Notes: generated from the letters alone by a model not told the origin. Positions 22,113-33,780 are shown, counted from the stretch's first letter. The stretch: 64,000 nucleotides of DNA from Schistosoma haematobium (GCF_000699445.3 NC_067198.1:42029691-42093690), one strand, 5' to 3'. Translations and numbers: made by a program.

Positions 22113-22199
<87 letters not shown>
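22005..22199. repeat. PLE-C module remnant and (TA)n
   Basis: At 22005-22115, GATGAAGTTTTGTT ... AACTTCATC AAAATCATCCACC resembles a collapsed version of the inverted repeat at 918-1382. It is followed by a (TA)n array at about 22117-22199. Frames made of Tyr-Ile repeats here are translations of the microsatellite. Confidence 0.55.
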
Positions 22200-22203
<4 letters not shown>

Positions 22204-22214
22204 TTAACACTGTT

Positions 22215-22440
22215 GGATGTCGGCACAGTGGTCTAGCGGTTAAGTGCTCGTGCGCGAAACCAGTAGGTCCTGGGTTCGGATCTCGCAGGGGGTGAGGTCG
22301 TGGATGCGCACTGATGAGGAGTCCCACAATAGAACGAAACTGTCGTCCAGTGCTTCCGGGTTTTCCATGGTGGTTTAGCTTCAACTGACTCATGATCTTA
22401 ATCATTGAAATTACTATAATATCCACAAAACCCATCTGAT
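22215..22440 (+). repeat. F2 hammerhead SINE with clear A and B boxes
   Basis: It has an A-box region (AGTGGTCTAGCGGTTAAG), a B box (GGGTTCGGATC) and a ribozyme at 22308-22353. The core reads CACTGATGAGGA where others read CACTGCTGAGGA. One base change therefore alters either C3 or the register, and stem II is GTCC/GAAC. Cleavage is doubtful. Confidence 0.75.
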
Positions 22441-22639
22441 ATATATATATATATATCATTCGTTTAACAAAGGCATTCGAAGATGGTTGTGGGATATCAC
22501 AAATTGATTGGTTTTATGCGTGTACACTTTTTAGATTTCAGCTCAGTAGTTTACAGGTTAAGTGCTCTCATTCAAGACTTACGATTCTAGGTTCATCCAC
22601 TGGTTTAATTGTAGATGCATACCATTGAGGTGTTCTATA

Positions 22640-23405
22640 CTGAGTCAGTCAGTTAGTCAATAATAACGTAGAACTTCGTATGCACGTACATCTGTTCGAG
22701 TTACTATATCACATTTGCACAGAGATATAATTGTCGATTCAAATCCCATAATGGTGGATGTAGTAAAAGTATAGGCGGTAACCGGGAAGACTGGGGTTTG
22801 AGTATGTTATTCAATGAGTATAAACCAGGGAAATAAATCTAGAAAGAGAAAAAAAGGTACATGAAGAATTCAGAAGATTAGAATTCGGGAGAATACAATA
22901 AGTAGATGCATCTGCGCCATTGCAAACGATTTTGAGCCATGTCATACAAAGTTTCTAACCATCGATTGCCATAGTCTATACGTACCAACATGGCTTAGTC
23001 CACTTTTCAGTGTCTTCATGTATTTGTGTCATGTTTTGGTCTGGTTGTCCCTAGATTTCTTCCAACCTACTCCAAGACCATACAACATCGCTCGTTGAGG
23101 CAGTTGGTGGTTGGGCATACGTAAGGCGTGTCCCAGCCATCTTAACTGATGAAGTTTCACTACTTCAATTAATTTTCCATCCTTACCTGATACCCGTTTC
23201 CTAACAACTGTATTACTTACTCGATGGTCCCAGGATATACTATCAATGCTTCGAAGACATCCATGATCGAATACTAGTAACCTACAAATATCCTCTACTC
23301 TTATCGGCTATGTTTCATAGTCATAAAGTAGGACGGAACCAATTGCCGCGCAGTAAACCCGCCCTTTGGTTGGTAGATGAATATCTTGCCTACGCCATAA
23401 AACAT
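22640..23405 (-). pseudogene. Non-SR2 LINE reverse transcriptase 3' fragment
   Basis: Pieces of an RT C-terminal region appear on the minus strand in shifting frames: a LLYDYET-like block, a DGKLIEVVKLHQLRWLGH-like block, a GWKKSRDNQTKT-like block, and finally NRWLETLYDMAQNRLQWRRC. These are typical of a second schistosome LINE group. Stops and frameshifts are many. The 3' untranslated part extends to about 22640. Confidence 0.65.
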
Positions 23406-23419
23406 TGCACATCGGGTAT

Positions 23420-23911
23420 TGTTATATCCTAGCGAAGATTAAATAACGAGTAACTTCTGAGACCTATTAATGGACTAATATTATCTATATATTCTCATGG
23501 TATAACTATTCAGTAATTATATTAAGTATATCTATATTCCCCTTATCATAAGCTTCGTTTTGACCTATAGATTATTATTGTACGATTTACTGTTCTCAAG
23601 TTATGTTCAGTTTATTGATTACAGTCTCCCACATTCACAGTCACTTTTTGGCTTTATAGTGTATAAATGTTATTTCGTATTTTATGGTGCGTTGCTGTTT
23701 GCTTGGTTGATATATAAACCCAGTATATCTGAAATAAATGATTCGCATAGTGGAAGCTGTTATTTGCATTCTGGACTCAATTGAACGAGCTAGGCGAGCA
23801 AGAGATCAATAAGGACGCTAACCTGCTTATACCGGTCGAACGTCATTGGTTTAGCATAGTGTAAATATTGAATAAATCGTATTTCGATTGGCGAATAACT
23901 TACGTGATAAC
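23420..23911 (+). mobile_element. Solo LTR, family A
   Basis: It starts TGTTATATCC and carries the TATATAAAC and AAATAAATGATTC blocks of the family. The end is eroded near GATTGGCGAATAAC...CGTGATAA. No internal region is attached. Confidence 0.6.
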
Positions 23912-23937
23912 TAGTCAGACTTAAAGTCACAACAGGT

Positions 23938-23993
23938 ATACGCAACATATGTGCCAACCATCTCAACTCATGAAGTTTCACTACTTCATCAAT

Positions 23994-24044
<51 letters not shown>
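23938..24044 (-). pseudogene. LINE RT scrap next to (TA)n
   Basis: The minus strand encodes DEVVKLHELRWLAHMLRIPV, the same RT block as in 22640-23405. It is bounded on one side by (TA)n at about 23996-24044. Confidence 0.5.
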
Positions 24045-24050
<6 letters not shown>

Positions 24051-24139
24051 ATTCTGAAAATAATAATTACAGAATTCACTCCAGTTTACATGCATGATCA
24101 ATTTGATAGGAATAGTAACATTAGATGTACAAAACAAAC

Positions 24140-24724
24140 ATGTGATAGAAGAAAGTTTTAAGTATACTAGTTTAGTAATTGTTGAGGTAGTACATGTATT
24201 ACAGCGATCCAATACATCAGACGGGAGCTTTTAATTTTTCTCAAATAGACAGCCCGTTGATTTATGAACGGAGTAATTAAGGTCATTTCCTGTGCCAGAT
24301 CGAATTAATGATAATTATCTAGAATTAGAGAAATTAAAACGAAAACAGAGAGCACGGAACAACAAAGCAGTAATTACCAAAATATGTCAATCAGGTCTAT
24401 CAAAATGCACATGTCATGTGACACAGTGATTTATTGTTAATGTTAGATATTATTCAAATTAGTTGAAGTTGCTAGGGACGGTGTTAACATAAAGTAGGTG
24501 GTTTTACTTAGGGAATGTACTAATAAAAATGGCTAAACATTTAAACTTCCTATAATATCTTTTGTGGAATGAGATACACTTACAGGTGCTAGACCATTCA
24601 ATGCATTTTCAGAGAAGCAGTATGCATCGATGCAGCGAACAAATAATGCGAGTGCTTTTATCGTACGGATAGATTGTGGTAGGTTATTCCAGAGTCTAGA
24701 AAATTTACATGTAAAATAATTCAT
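24140..24724 (-). pseudogene. LINE 3' end (RT tail and 3' UTR)
   Basis: The frame 24533-24724 (63 codons) reads CKFSRLWNNLPQSIRTIKAL and resembles the end of non-LTR RT proteins (an FxRLWNxLP block). Downstream, 24140-24532 matches the reverse complement of 44698-45103, which supports a LINE 3' untranslated region with a second copy there. The clade is not certain (CR1 or jockey type possible). Confidence 0.55.
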
Positions 24725-24982
24725 ATAAAGAGATGATTTAGTGCCAAGGAATTACGGATGTCATAATGAGAAGTTTCTGCATATTAAATCACGTGATTGA
24801 ATGTGAAGGATAGTTTATTAAGTAGTTTGAAGAAAACGATATGTATATATATATATATACAAATATTCATTCTCTAAGACAATTTCATTCACAACAATAT
24901 ACAATTAAATATGAATATCTAACAGGTAAAACTACTCAATAACAAAACAAAAAAGAAGGACTTAAAACATTTATCAATGAAA

Positions 24983-26032
24983 CTAATGACAATTAATTAA
25001 TTTCATTAAATTATTCCGAAAATAATCTATCCGTTTATAATATAAAATGATATTCAATGATGATTGTAAAATGATTAAACCCCATGACATATGTATTAAT
25101 AAAGTGAATATACGTATCTCTTCTAAATTTGGTTGTGTCTTAGATACTAATATAATATAAAGAATACTACTTGGTATAGATGATATAAATGATATTAAAT
25201 CTAATACAATTAATGTTATTATTTTTGATATTTGTTTTGTTTTTAATTTAGTTACTATGCAATTATGTATAGTTAATTGATAACGTTGTTTTGACCATTT
25301 TATAATCTTGATTAAGAATAATAGATCTATGAAACTAACAAATGTTAATTGAAATAAACATGAATTAGAGAATAATACTTGATAAATGGATAGAAATAAT
25401 GTATAATTAGTAAACCAACATGTAAGAAACAATCGTCTAGTGATTAATAAATCTGTATAGAGGATTAATGGTAATGATATAATACTACTTATAATCAATA
25501 TAGTAATAAGTAGTATCATCATAAAATATTTAGTAGATATTTTATAATTGAATGGTTTATGTAATAATAATAATAATAAACGAGTAAATGCTAATAAGAT
25601 ATAAATATTACCACGTAGATTACACCAAGTCATTTGTATAGATTTTAATAAACGACAATGTAAATAAGATTTTGTTAATATAAAATAATAGATTGTTCCT
25701 GAGGTAATATATGGTAAACCATAGGCTGGAAATAACCATAACCAACCAATCAATATATCAAAACCAATATCTGTAATAGCTAATATACCTAAAAATATAA
25801 AATATAAATTTTTTTGATGAATTAAACTAAAAAATATCATAGCTACAATACTATTTGTAATTAAACTAAATATTCCGATCATTGGAAATATATAACCAAT
25901 TAATGTACCATATATAGTTGAAATAATACATGCATAATAACTTGCATTTGGATGATTTGTTTTAATCATGATACAATCGATTAATGTATCCCATGGTGTA
26001 TTTAATTCTGTTACATTATTTAATGAATTCAT
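24983..26032 (-). CDS. Orphan rhodopsin-like GPCR 3, PROF1-like, DRY altered to TRL
   Basis: This intronless frame has 349 codons from the ATG at 26030-26032. An upstream extension to 26071 begins with TTG and was rejected. The start MNSLNNVTELNTPWD aligns with the paralogues. Sequons: N6 and N29. Landmarks: N60, D88, Cys126 and Cys205, P287 (SSIPSS) in TM6, SSLNIILYY in TM7. The Asp of the DRY site is Thr (TRL, 150-152), and the following loop holds six Leu in a row, two residues longer than in receptors 2 and 4. The Leu run is encoded by repeated TTA codons. Loss of the DRY Asp may raise basal activity or change coupling. This is an inference. Its upstream side is 40 bp from a solo LTR-B. 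Confidence 0.85.
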   Translation of the reverse strand: MNSLNNVTELNTPWDTLIDCIMIKTNHPNASYYACIISTIYGTLIGYIFPMIGIFSLITNSIVAMIFFSLIHQKNLYFIFLGILAITDIGFDILIGWLWLFPAYGLPYITSGTIYYFILTKSYLHCRLLKSIQMTWCNLRGNIYILLAFTRLLLLLLHKPFNYKISTKYFMMILLITILIISSIISLPLILYTDLLITRRLFLTCWFTNYTLFLSIYQVLFSNSCLFQLTFVSFIDLLFLIKIIKWSKQRYQLTIHNCIVTKLKTKQISKIITLIVLDLISFISSIPSSILYIILVSKTQPNLEEIRIFTLLIHMSWGLIILQSSLNIILYYKRIDYFRNNLMKLINCH

Positions 26033-26071
26033 AATGATTGAATAAGAGTAGTAATTATAATAATAGTGCAA

Positions 26072-26396
26072 TGTAAGCTACTTATATCCACTTAAGTAGT
26101 ATATATTACGATAATCAGTTATAGAATATATATTTCAGTAGATGGATCAAGAAGGAAAGAACAGGAACGAAAAGTAAATGGTATAAAAATGCAGGAACAA
26201 TAAAATCTGAGACGATTGACCGGTTTGTTTTTTTTTCTTTTCAAAAGATACAGTCAAGTTTGAGATAATTGATGAACATTTTGCAAACAAAGTATTTACT
26301 GTATGGTCGTTAGAACTTATTAAGGTATTCTATAATTGTATATTCAAATACATTCGACTGTTCACCGTTCCCCCGCTCGCGTTCTTGTTCACTACA
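26072..26396. mobile_element. Solo LTR-like repeat, family B
   Basis: It starts TGTAAGCTACTTAT and ends TTCACTACA. It lies 40 bp upstream of the receptor 3 start codon, so its sequence may overlap that gene's promoter. It contains an inserted T-rich stretch compared with the copy at 60191. Confidence 0.6.
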
Positions 26397-26694
26397 ATAG
26401 TAGTTGATACGTGGAGTAAATTCACTTAGTGATTAGTTTGTTATTGAATGAAATATAATAAACGAAGCAAATATAATAATGGAATTATCTGACCAAAAAA
26501 AACCCTTATTGATATGATCAATTCTTAATTGTCTTTCTACCAATAGAAAGTTAATAATATAACTTTACCTCTTCTTAACTATACTAAGATATTTAGAGTA
26601 TCTTAATGAGTAGACAAATTGAATTGTTGATATCTTTCTATAACGGTTTATACCGTTTCTTAAAAATAAATCAGTAATTGAGTTAAAATGATTA
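26397..26694. other. Stretch with no gene recognised
   Basis: AT-rich sequence. A short block near 26605-26640 (TATCTTAATGAGTAGA) recurs at the edge of the inverted repeat at 36628. Confidence 0.3.
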
Positions 26695-28115
26695 TAAATT
26701 TAAGTAATATAAAGAAAGTAGTGAGAGATTTACAAACCTATATGCTTTCAATAAACTGGTCATAGGCAGCATCATATTCCCAAATGAACACATACATAAA
26801 ACCACATGAACTTCACCAGAACACACTACATAAAACCAAATCAACCATATCTGCATCAACGAAAAGTTCAGGAGGATGATAGAAGATATGAGAACCAAGA
26901 GAAGAGCTGATATAGCATCAGATCATCACTTACTGGTCGCCAAGATGAAATTGAAACTCAAGAAGCACCGAACAACGGGGCGGACAACATCACAAAAGTT
27001 CAATACGGCTTTTCTTCGGGATACTGACAAACTCAACAAATTCAAGATAGTCCTCAGCAATAGGTTCCAGGCCTTTACCGAACTACTCAATGGAGAAGGA
27101 ACTACTATGGAAAGCAACTGTAAAGGAATCAGGGAGGCAATCACTTAAACATGCCATGAGGTTCTGGGCCACAAGAAACACCACCACAAGGAATGGATCA
27201 CTAATGATACACTGGATAAGATTCAAGAAAGGAGGGAAAAGAAGGCAGCAATCAAAACCAGCCGAACAAGAGCAGAGAAAGTCAAGGCATGAGCTGAATG
27301 CACAGAATCAACCAAGCAAGTGAAGAGGGGCATCAGAACCGACAAATGTAAATATGTGGAAGATCTAACAATGAAGGTGGAAAAGGCTGCAAGAGAAGGA
27401 AACATGAAACAATTGTATGACACAACAAAGAAACTCTCTGGAAATCACCGTAAACCAGAACGACCACTGAAAAGCAAGAAGGCAAGGTAATCGCCAACAT
27501 TGAAGAACAACGAAAGAGGTGGGTAGAATACTTCAAAGAATTTTTGAATCGACCAGCTCCACTGAACCCACCCAACATCGAAGCAGCACTCACGGGTCTC
27601 CTAATGGACGTTGGCACACCAACAATTAAAGAGATCAGCATGGCTATCAGACAAATCAAGAGCGGTAAAACAGCAGGACTAGACAATATCCCAGCAAAGG
27701 CACTGAAAGCAGACGTATCAGTAACTGCAAAGATACTCCACATTCTGTTCAATAAGATTTGGGATGAAGAACAAGTGACCAACAGACTGGAAAGAAGGAC
27801 TTCTGATCAAAATACCGAAGAAAGGCGATCTCAGCAACTGTGATAACTACAAGAGCACCACTCTTCTCTCAATATCAGGAAAAGTCTTCAACTGGGTGTT
27901 CTTAAACAGAATGAAGGACTTCGTAGACGCCCAACTTCGAGACCAACAGGCTGAATTCCGTAAGGATAGATCGTGTACAGACCGAATCGTAACTCTACTG
28001 ATCATTGTGGAACAATCAATTGAATGGAATTCATCACTCTACATCAACTTCATTGACTACGAAAAGGCATTTGATAGCGTGGACAGGACAACACTATGGA
28101 AGCTTTTTCGACACT
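26695..28115 (+). pseudogene. SR2-like LINE, truncated at both ends
   Basis: It covers the second half of the endonuclease, the linker and the start of the RT, and stops abruptly inside the RT at about 28115 (LWKLFRHY). It shares with the full-length copy the QINHI change, the TGA (27290-27292) and the one-base deletion near 27473-27480. It has additional lesions of its own, such as the split near 27775-27840. Between about 26900 and 27540 it is almost identical to 15150-15790. Confidence 0.85.
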
Positions 28116-28770
28116 ATGTTAAGGCTAATTTACTCTATATCTGACTCCAATAAATGATATCGCGTTAACTTAGTATTTAAGGTAGGCTAAATCTCCAAGT
28201 AGAATTATAGATTTACTCGAGATTATTCAGAAGCCCGAACACCAGTTGTAGAGATAATTTTATTGTTAAAGATAATTAAAATTCACAAGCGTACAGCGAG
28301 CAAGCACACTGTGAAACCACAAGAGTGTGTGTGAGTTAAAAAATTCATATGTAATTATGAGTCATTACCAAGTGTGGATAAATTATTGATTATCTGTATG
28401 TCACAACCAATAGGAGAATAGATTAAGAATTGATGTACAGACACGCGCTCAATCATACACACACAGAAATTAACATAGTGGATCAAGTGTCCAAATTACA
28501 ATGAGCAGATAAATAATACAATGATTGGATGGGCTTACTACATAAAGCTCCCATTCAGAACATTGATGTTTTTATCAACATCTATGTTCGACAAAGAGAA
28601 AGGGAAACAAAGTTGTTTTTAAAATAAATGTACAACTCGATATAATGAGTAAGCCTTAAATTGTAATAACAACTTGTGTGTTAGAACGTTTTATATCATG
28701 TATGCATCAAGTTAAAGTGTAAGTATAATGAAGATCCGTGGAGCCAATAAAAAAATAGTAATAAAAGTAA
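28116..28770. other. Stretch with no gene recognised
   Basis: It may include internal sequence of the LTR-C element to its right, but I see no domain to prove it. Confidence 0.3.
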
Positions 28771-29046
28771 AGGATTTTTGTGTTATGAGAGCAATCTCAG
28801 GACTTGGTCTAGATAAATATGGTGGTTGCAACATACCCATCTGACCAGTGTTCTCTACTTCCTGATCTTGTTGTAGTTCCTGTTGCTACTGTACTTCGAT
28901 GTGAAGTATTGCTTGTTCCAGATAGTCTACATGGTGCTTGTTCTGCTGTGGATTTAGACAGTTTTATTGTTTTCTGTTTTACAGTGTTCTAGCATTTCTG
29001 ACGAATATATATGAGCATTTGTCTAGTTCATTGGGTACGAATGACT

Positions 29047-29532
29047 TCACCATTTGAGTTTGTGGTTCAACGGACCATCTGTTGTTTTATTTGTTGCACG
29101 TAGTTGGTTATATCTGCCACAGGACAAACATTGACCAAATTTGTGCCCGATTTCGTGAATTGCATCGCAACTCCTCAATGAATTATCTGCATAACCTTGA
29201 GTATGCACTGGGTTGGGATGACGCAATGTAGTGGAATTTTCTATATCCTCATGAATCATTTTACGAAATCTTCCTCCTTTAACACATTCGAAATTTGTAT
29301 ACTTAACATAGTCTAGCAGTAGATCCTTGAGAGTTGTATAAGAAAGCATAATGGGCTTTCCCGGTATAGCCAGAGATTTTAATAAAATATATGCTTCTTT
29401 TCCGATGAGTGTGAGGAAATGTGCTGCAATATTAACATCCTCATCATCTTCCTTGGTCATAAACCAGATTTCGAACCTTTCAAAGTAATCCTCAAAAGCA
29501 CCAAAATCTGAATGTATATCCAACAATTCCAT
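29047..29532 (-). pseudogene. LTR retrotransposon gag fragment
   Basis: About 161 codons start at the ATG at 29530-29532, 24 bp from the inner edge of LTR-C. The N-terminal half (FEDYFERFEIWFMTKEDDED ... HFLTLIGKEAYILLKSLAIP) resembles Gypsy-type gag of schistosome LTR elements. A Cys-rich part (SCDAIHEIGHKFGQCLSCGR) lies near residues 124-144, and the frame ends soon after. Protease, RT and integrase are not seen downstream, so the element is truncated. Clade assignment is by resemblance only. Confidence 0.65.
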
Positions 29533-29555
29533 CACAGGCTCAATCGCGACGCCGA

Positions 29556-30003
29556 TGTGATGATTGGGAGTATTTGAATTATAGTACGAACTAAGAATCC
29601 CAGAAATAACGTAATTTAATCAAGAAGTACTAAACAAGCACGAACGAATGTACTGTATTTAGAATTTGAAACCAAGCATTTAACAAGTACAAATGAATCA
29701 TTAGTTTATTCAAACACCACAATGACACTAGTCATTAATTAGTGATCAATCAACTGGAGAATTATCAGTAAATTTTACAAACTAAGACAATTTGAGAAGT
29801 ACTGATCGCTACTTATTATTAGTGACTAATTTTGACAGATCATACCTGATTTCTAATGAGAACCCGTGACAATTGAAGTCCGAATATATTAGATGTAGGG
29901 TAGTTACTCGTCAAAAACAATAGATCATGGTTGCTCAATATTGTGGACTGACTGACGTTAGACTTTATACCGACAGACGTCGGTTCACTGATATTGCGTT
30001 TAA
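29556..30003 (-). mobile_element. LTR, family C, with adjacent gag
   Basis: This is the reverse complement of 35118-35568 at about 98% by eye. The end next to gag reads ATCATCACA, and the far end has GTGAACCGACGTCTGTCGG. It is the 5' LTR of a truncated element whose gag lies at 29047-29532. Confidence 0.75.
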
Positions 30004-30004
30004 G

Positions 30005-30175
30005 CATTCACTCTTGAAACCGAACGTCCTGGGTGATGAAGTCGTGTATGGTTATTAACCAAAATTCCTATACTAGAAAGAGGCATCTGTTCGGTGCTAC
30101 CTGATTTCAATAGACGTTTAACTTCAGTAGGTTCGTGATATCAGTAACATTCAATCAACTCCACAAAACCCCATG
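30005..30175 (+). repeat. F2 hammerhead SINE, highly degenerate
   Basis: GTCCTGGGTGATGAAGTCGTG, then ATACTAGAAAGAGG, GTTCGGTGCTACC and a GATTTCAATAG tail follow the F2 order. No core survives. Confidence 0.4.
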
Positions 30176-30420
30176 ATGATATTCATAATGGAAACAAAAT
30201 CACTATTGATGCATTAACTAATAAAATAACACCTTCCCTGATATAAAACGTATGTTACTGGACAGCCTAAATTGAATTCAACTAATCAGATTACATCTAG
30301 AAATAATTTACAACCAACTATATATATATTGCAGATAATAAAAACTACACAGCTGGACATATTGAGTATACATTTTTGATAACATTTACATTAATCAAGG
30401 GAATGCACCCATTATGACAT

Positions 30421-30590
30421 TAAATAAGAAAGATTAGTTCAGTGAACAGTTCTCTTTTCGACGAATCCATTTTCAAAGCTGTACAATAGCAAATATATAG
30501 ACTTATTTTACAGGATGATAATAATACTGATAATAAACTTCTGTTAGACATGGCGACAGTAAAGTTAAATAAACAAGGGTATTGAAAAAA
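30421..30590 (-). repeat. PLE-B terminal repeat, left (inverted)
   Basis: The reverse complement matches 33085-33296, including GAAAATGGATTCGTCG and TTTATTATCAGTA. The two enclose a broken PLE, so this is an inverted terminal repeat of the kind known in Penelope-like elements. Confidence 0.7.
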
Positions 30591-30664
30591 TTCTTTTAAA
30601 AACAAGGAAAGTTTAATAATCGTTTGATTGTTAATGGCTAAAGTATTCTGTCGAACTTGCGGAA

Positions 30665-32955
30665 GTGAATGCGAAGGTTACCTTTCTTAACGATTGCGTT
30701 AAAATGCACAAATATCTTAAATACTACTGGAAAATTCTTCGAAGAAACCATATTTATCCAAACTCAAAATCTCTTAAACGCCTTGCACAAAATGTTATCC
30801 ATTCTATTCGCTCACGCATCCCATTATTGGAGTTTAACATTTCACAAAGATCTCCTGTATTATATGAATTATCACCTAACGAACACAATCTTTTCACCGA
30901 ATATGTTACCACAGTTATCGACAAACGCACGACAAATTTAATGTCGGACCTCACGAAAAGTTTAAAAACCATAGAAACACAGCACAAATTTCTTAGCAAT
31001 CCTGAGAGATATGTGTTTAATCATTCTTCAATATCCTTAACAAATGTAAAATTAGAAACCTTATCTTTGGGGATAAAATCCTGTGACATAAATGAAAAAA
31101 TTAACAAAATCAACACACATGTTCAATTCGAAAACTTAATCAAACAAACAGATGGTCTTAGTCAAGTCTCTGATCAAGAATTCCAACGTTTCATATCTAC
31201 TCTTCTCGATAGCTACAACCAATATATGAACACAAAAGTAACAGGCAAAAGTCTACTAACAAAAGAACATAGAAATCAGATAAAACTACTTGAAAATAAT
31301 AAAGACTTGATTATAACACGTCTAGATAAAGGTGCTGGTTTAGTGCTGCTTGATCACAAGATCAGATGACACCAAATTCTCAAAACCAATCAATGAGAAT
31401 AGCAAGACTGAGATTATAGAAAAGTAATTGATTGAAGTTCTTAAGAGAATGAAAAATGAGCAGTTAATCAACGAACAGGCCTTTGAGCGCATAAAAGCAA
31501 CAGCATCAATAATACCGCAATCTGCCAAAAATACACAAACCTGGCCTACCTCTTAGACCAATTCTCGATATGTCACGATCCCCTTACCACTTTATAGCAA
31601 AGTGGCTGGCAAATCTCCTAGAACCCGTTAGAAAACGCATTTGTAAACATTTCGTACGTGATACTTTTGAATTTATCGAGCACATAAAGGAAGTGAATGT
31701 AAGTGATAAAATTATGCTATCTCTGGATGTCGAATCATTATTCACTAATGTTCCATTCACAGAGACCATTAATTTTATCTGCAAGTACATAAATAATAAG
31801 GAGATAAACATTGGAATACCGAATGTTTACTTGAAGGAACTATTATTACGTTGCACTTGCAATGTACAGTTCACATTCAACGACGTGATTTATAGACAGA
31901 AGGATGGTATAGCAATGGGATCCCCACTTGTTCCATTACTGGCAGATTGCTTCATGGCCAGTTTAGAAAACAACCAACTCAAAACAATTATAGAAAACTT
32001 CCACTTGTATAAAAGGTAAGTGGATGATATCTTTATCAATTGTGACAACAAATGTGACTTAAGTCATCTCCTAAAGACATTTAATAATTGTCACCCATTA
32101 ATAAAATTCACACTTGAAGTTGAAAACAAACAAAATATTCACTTTCTTGATGTGGAAATGACAAGAAAGCAAGATAGTACTTTAAAAAGAGCTATCTACA
32201 GGAAACCCATGTGGAATGGCCAACTATCAAATTTCCACAGTTGGGTTCCCATCAGCCGAAAAAGAAACTTAATAATAACTCTCGCCACAAGAATACAAAG
32301 AATCTGTAGTCTCGAGGTTGTAGAGGAAGAATTGAGCCTTTTAAAAGAGATTCTTATCAAAAACGGATATCCTCCTACATTCATTGATAAGAACATGAAG
32401 CCAAAAATGCCAAAAACACAAATAATTACAGTAGAAAAGAAAACTTTATACATGAACATCGACTTCAAAGGTGATAGAGCCACATATATCTTAAAGAGGA
32501 CAATTTCGGATTCCTTAAAAAGAACATTCTTCGCAGAAACATTGCGAATATCATTCTCCAGCCGATCACTGTTCATCAATAATCTGAAAGATAAATTATC
32601 TCATCTGACCAACTCAATGTGCATTTACCAATTTACCTGCTCTTGTGGAGCTAGGTATATAGGTTGTTTGTTGCGTACTTTATCCAAAAGAATTCAAGAA
32701 CATTGTCCGGCGTGGCTAAAAAGAGGAGGCTACGGCTCAATAAGAAGCTCAATGATCAAACACCTTGTGAACACAGGACATTCAATCAAGACAGACTCTG
32801 CGTTCAAAGTCATCTACAAGATAAATAGGAGTCTTCCAAAAACAATTAGACTGCATCTTCTCTGCATTGCCGAAGTATTAGCCATACATCTGGAAAAACC
32901 AGAATTGTGTGTGCAAAAGAGACTGTTACAACCTCTTCTTCTACCATGGTTTTAA
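30665..32955 (+). pseudogene. Penelope-like element polyprotein, broken (PLE-B)
   Basis: Three pieces remain. 30665-31369 is the N-terminal region with TRLDKGAGLVLL, the counterpart of LQPDKGSGVVLM in the intact PLE. 31509-32016 holds RT motifs PKIHKPGLPLRPILDM, SLDVESLFTNVP (motif A) and RQKDGIAMGSP (motif B). 32020-32955 holds VDDIFINCD (motif C without its Tyr) through a GIY-YIG-type nuclease (CIYQFTCSCGARYIG). Lesions: the stop after 31369, frameshifts before 31509, and TAA at 32017-32019 exactly at the Tyr of YVDD. The element is therefore inactive. The N-terminal frame may start slightly upstream of 30665. Confidence 0.85.
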
Positions 32956-33084
32956 TGTATTAAAATTTTTCTCTTTCTTCATACTCTTGTTCCTTTACAG
33001 CCATCTGTTACACCTTCCATCTTCCCTTTAAATCTTCTACCCCCAACTAGTTTGTTTTTATTTCCACGATCATTCCGATCTCTT

Positions 33085-33181
33085 TCAACATTTTGTTTTA
33101 TCATGCTTTGTTTATTTAACCTCACTGTCACCATGTATAACAAGTTTATTATCAGTAATATTATTATCCTGTAAAAAATAA

Positions 33182-33227
<46 letters not shown>

Positions 33228-33296
33228 GGTTGTACAGCTTTGAAAATGGATTCGTCGAAAAGAGAACTCTTCACTGAACTAATCTTTCTTATTTAA
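33085..33296 (+). repeat. PLE-B terminal repeat, right, with (TA)n
   Basis: It is the inverse of 30421-30590, interrupted by a (TA)n run at about 33183-33224. Confidence 0.7.
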
Positions 33297-33538
33297 AATT
33301 TACATTATTCACCGTTAGAATGTAAGTAGCACTAGAGAGCTGTTTTCATCTTATGAAACTTCTCAGTTATGCGTGGTCGTGGAAAAGTTTTGTTGAGCAG
33401 TCACATATTAAGATAAAACAGGTGCCTGGTGATGTTCGCTATATGACCAGGTGTATAATTTTTATCAACTACCTCAACGGTTCTCTGATTACGACTAGTC
33501 TGTGATATAAACTATAAAAATTTTAAACAGGAACTTTC

Positions 33539-33780
33539 GTGTAAATTTGAACGAATAGTTTCACAATATTTGGGCGCCGAGTTAATATGAGACATTAAAG
33601 AGGAAGAATGTATTTGTAAAATCTCTGCGAAAGAATTTGTAGTAAATCCAACGTTTCGCCTGACAATCTAGTTCAAGCATTTTCAAAGGAAATATAATCA
33701 AACAACAAAAGTATCGAATATAAATAGGTACATGGTTCTCTGGTTTACTGTGTACTGAATAAGTCATCCAATCAAAGTGA
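33539..33780 (+). repeat. PLE-C 3' end with last codons
   Basis: It begins with the PLE-C C-terminus (KFERIVSQYLGAELI then TGA at 33588-33590), followed by the PLE-C 3' region that recurs as both arms of the palindrome at 56430-56870. Confidence 0.65.

Noticed and set aside
22215..22300. A functional tRNA gene
   Set aside because: A and B boxes are present but no cloverleaf acceptor or anticodon arm can be formed, and the unit is repeated with a ribozyme tail. It is a SINE.
22002..22459. Tyr-Ile repeat proteins on both strands
   Set aside because: They are translations of the (TA)n microsatellite plus SINE sequence.
26033..26071. N-terminal extension of receptor 3
   Set aside because: The extension starts with TTG and its residues do not match the other receptors. 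The ATG at 26030-26032 gives an aligned N-terminus.
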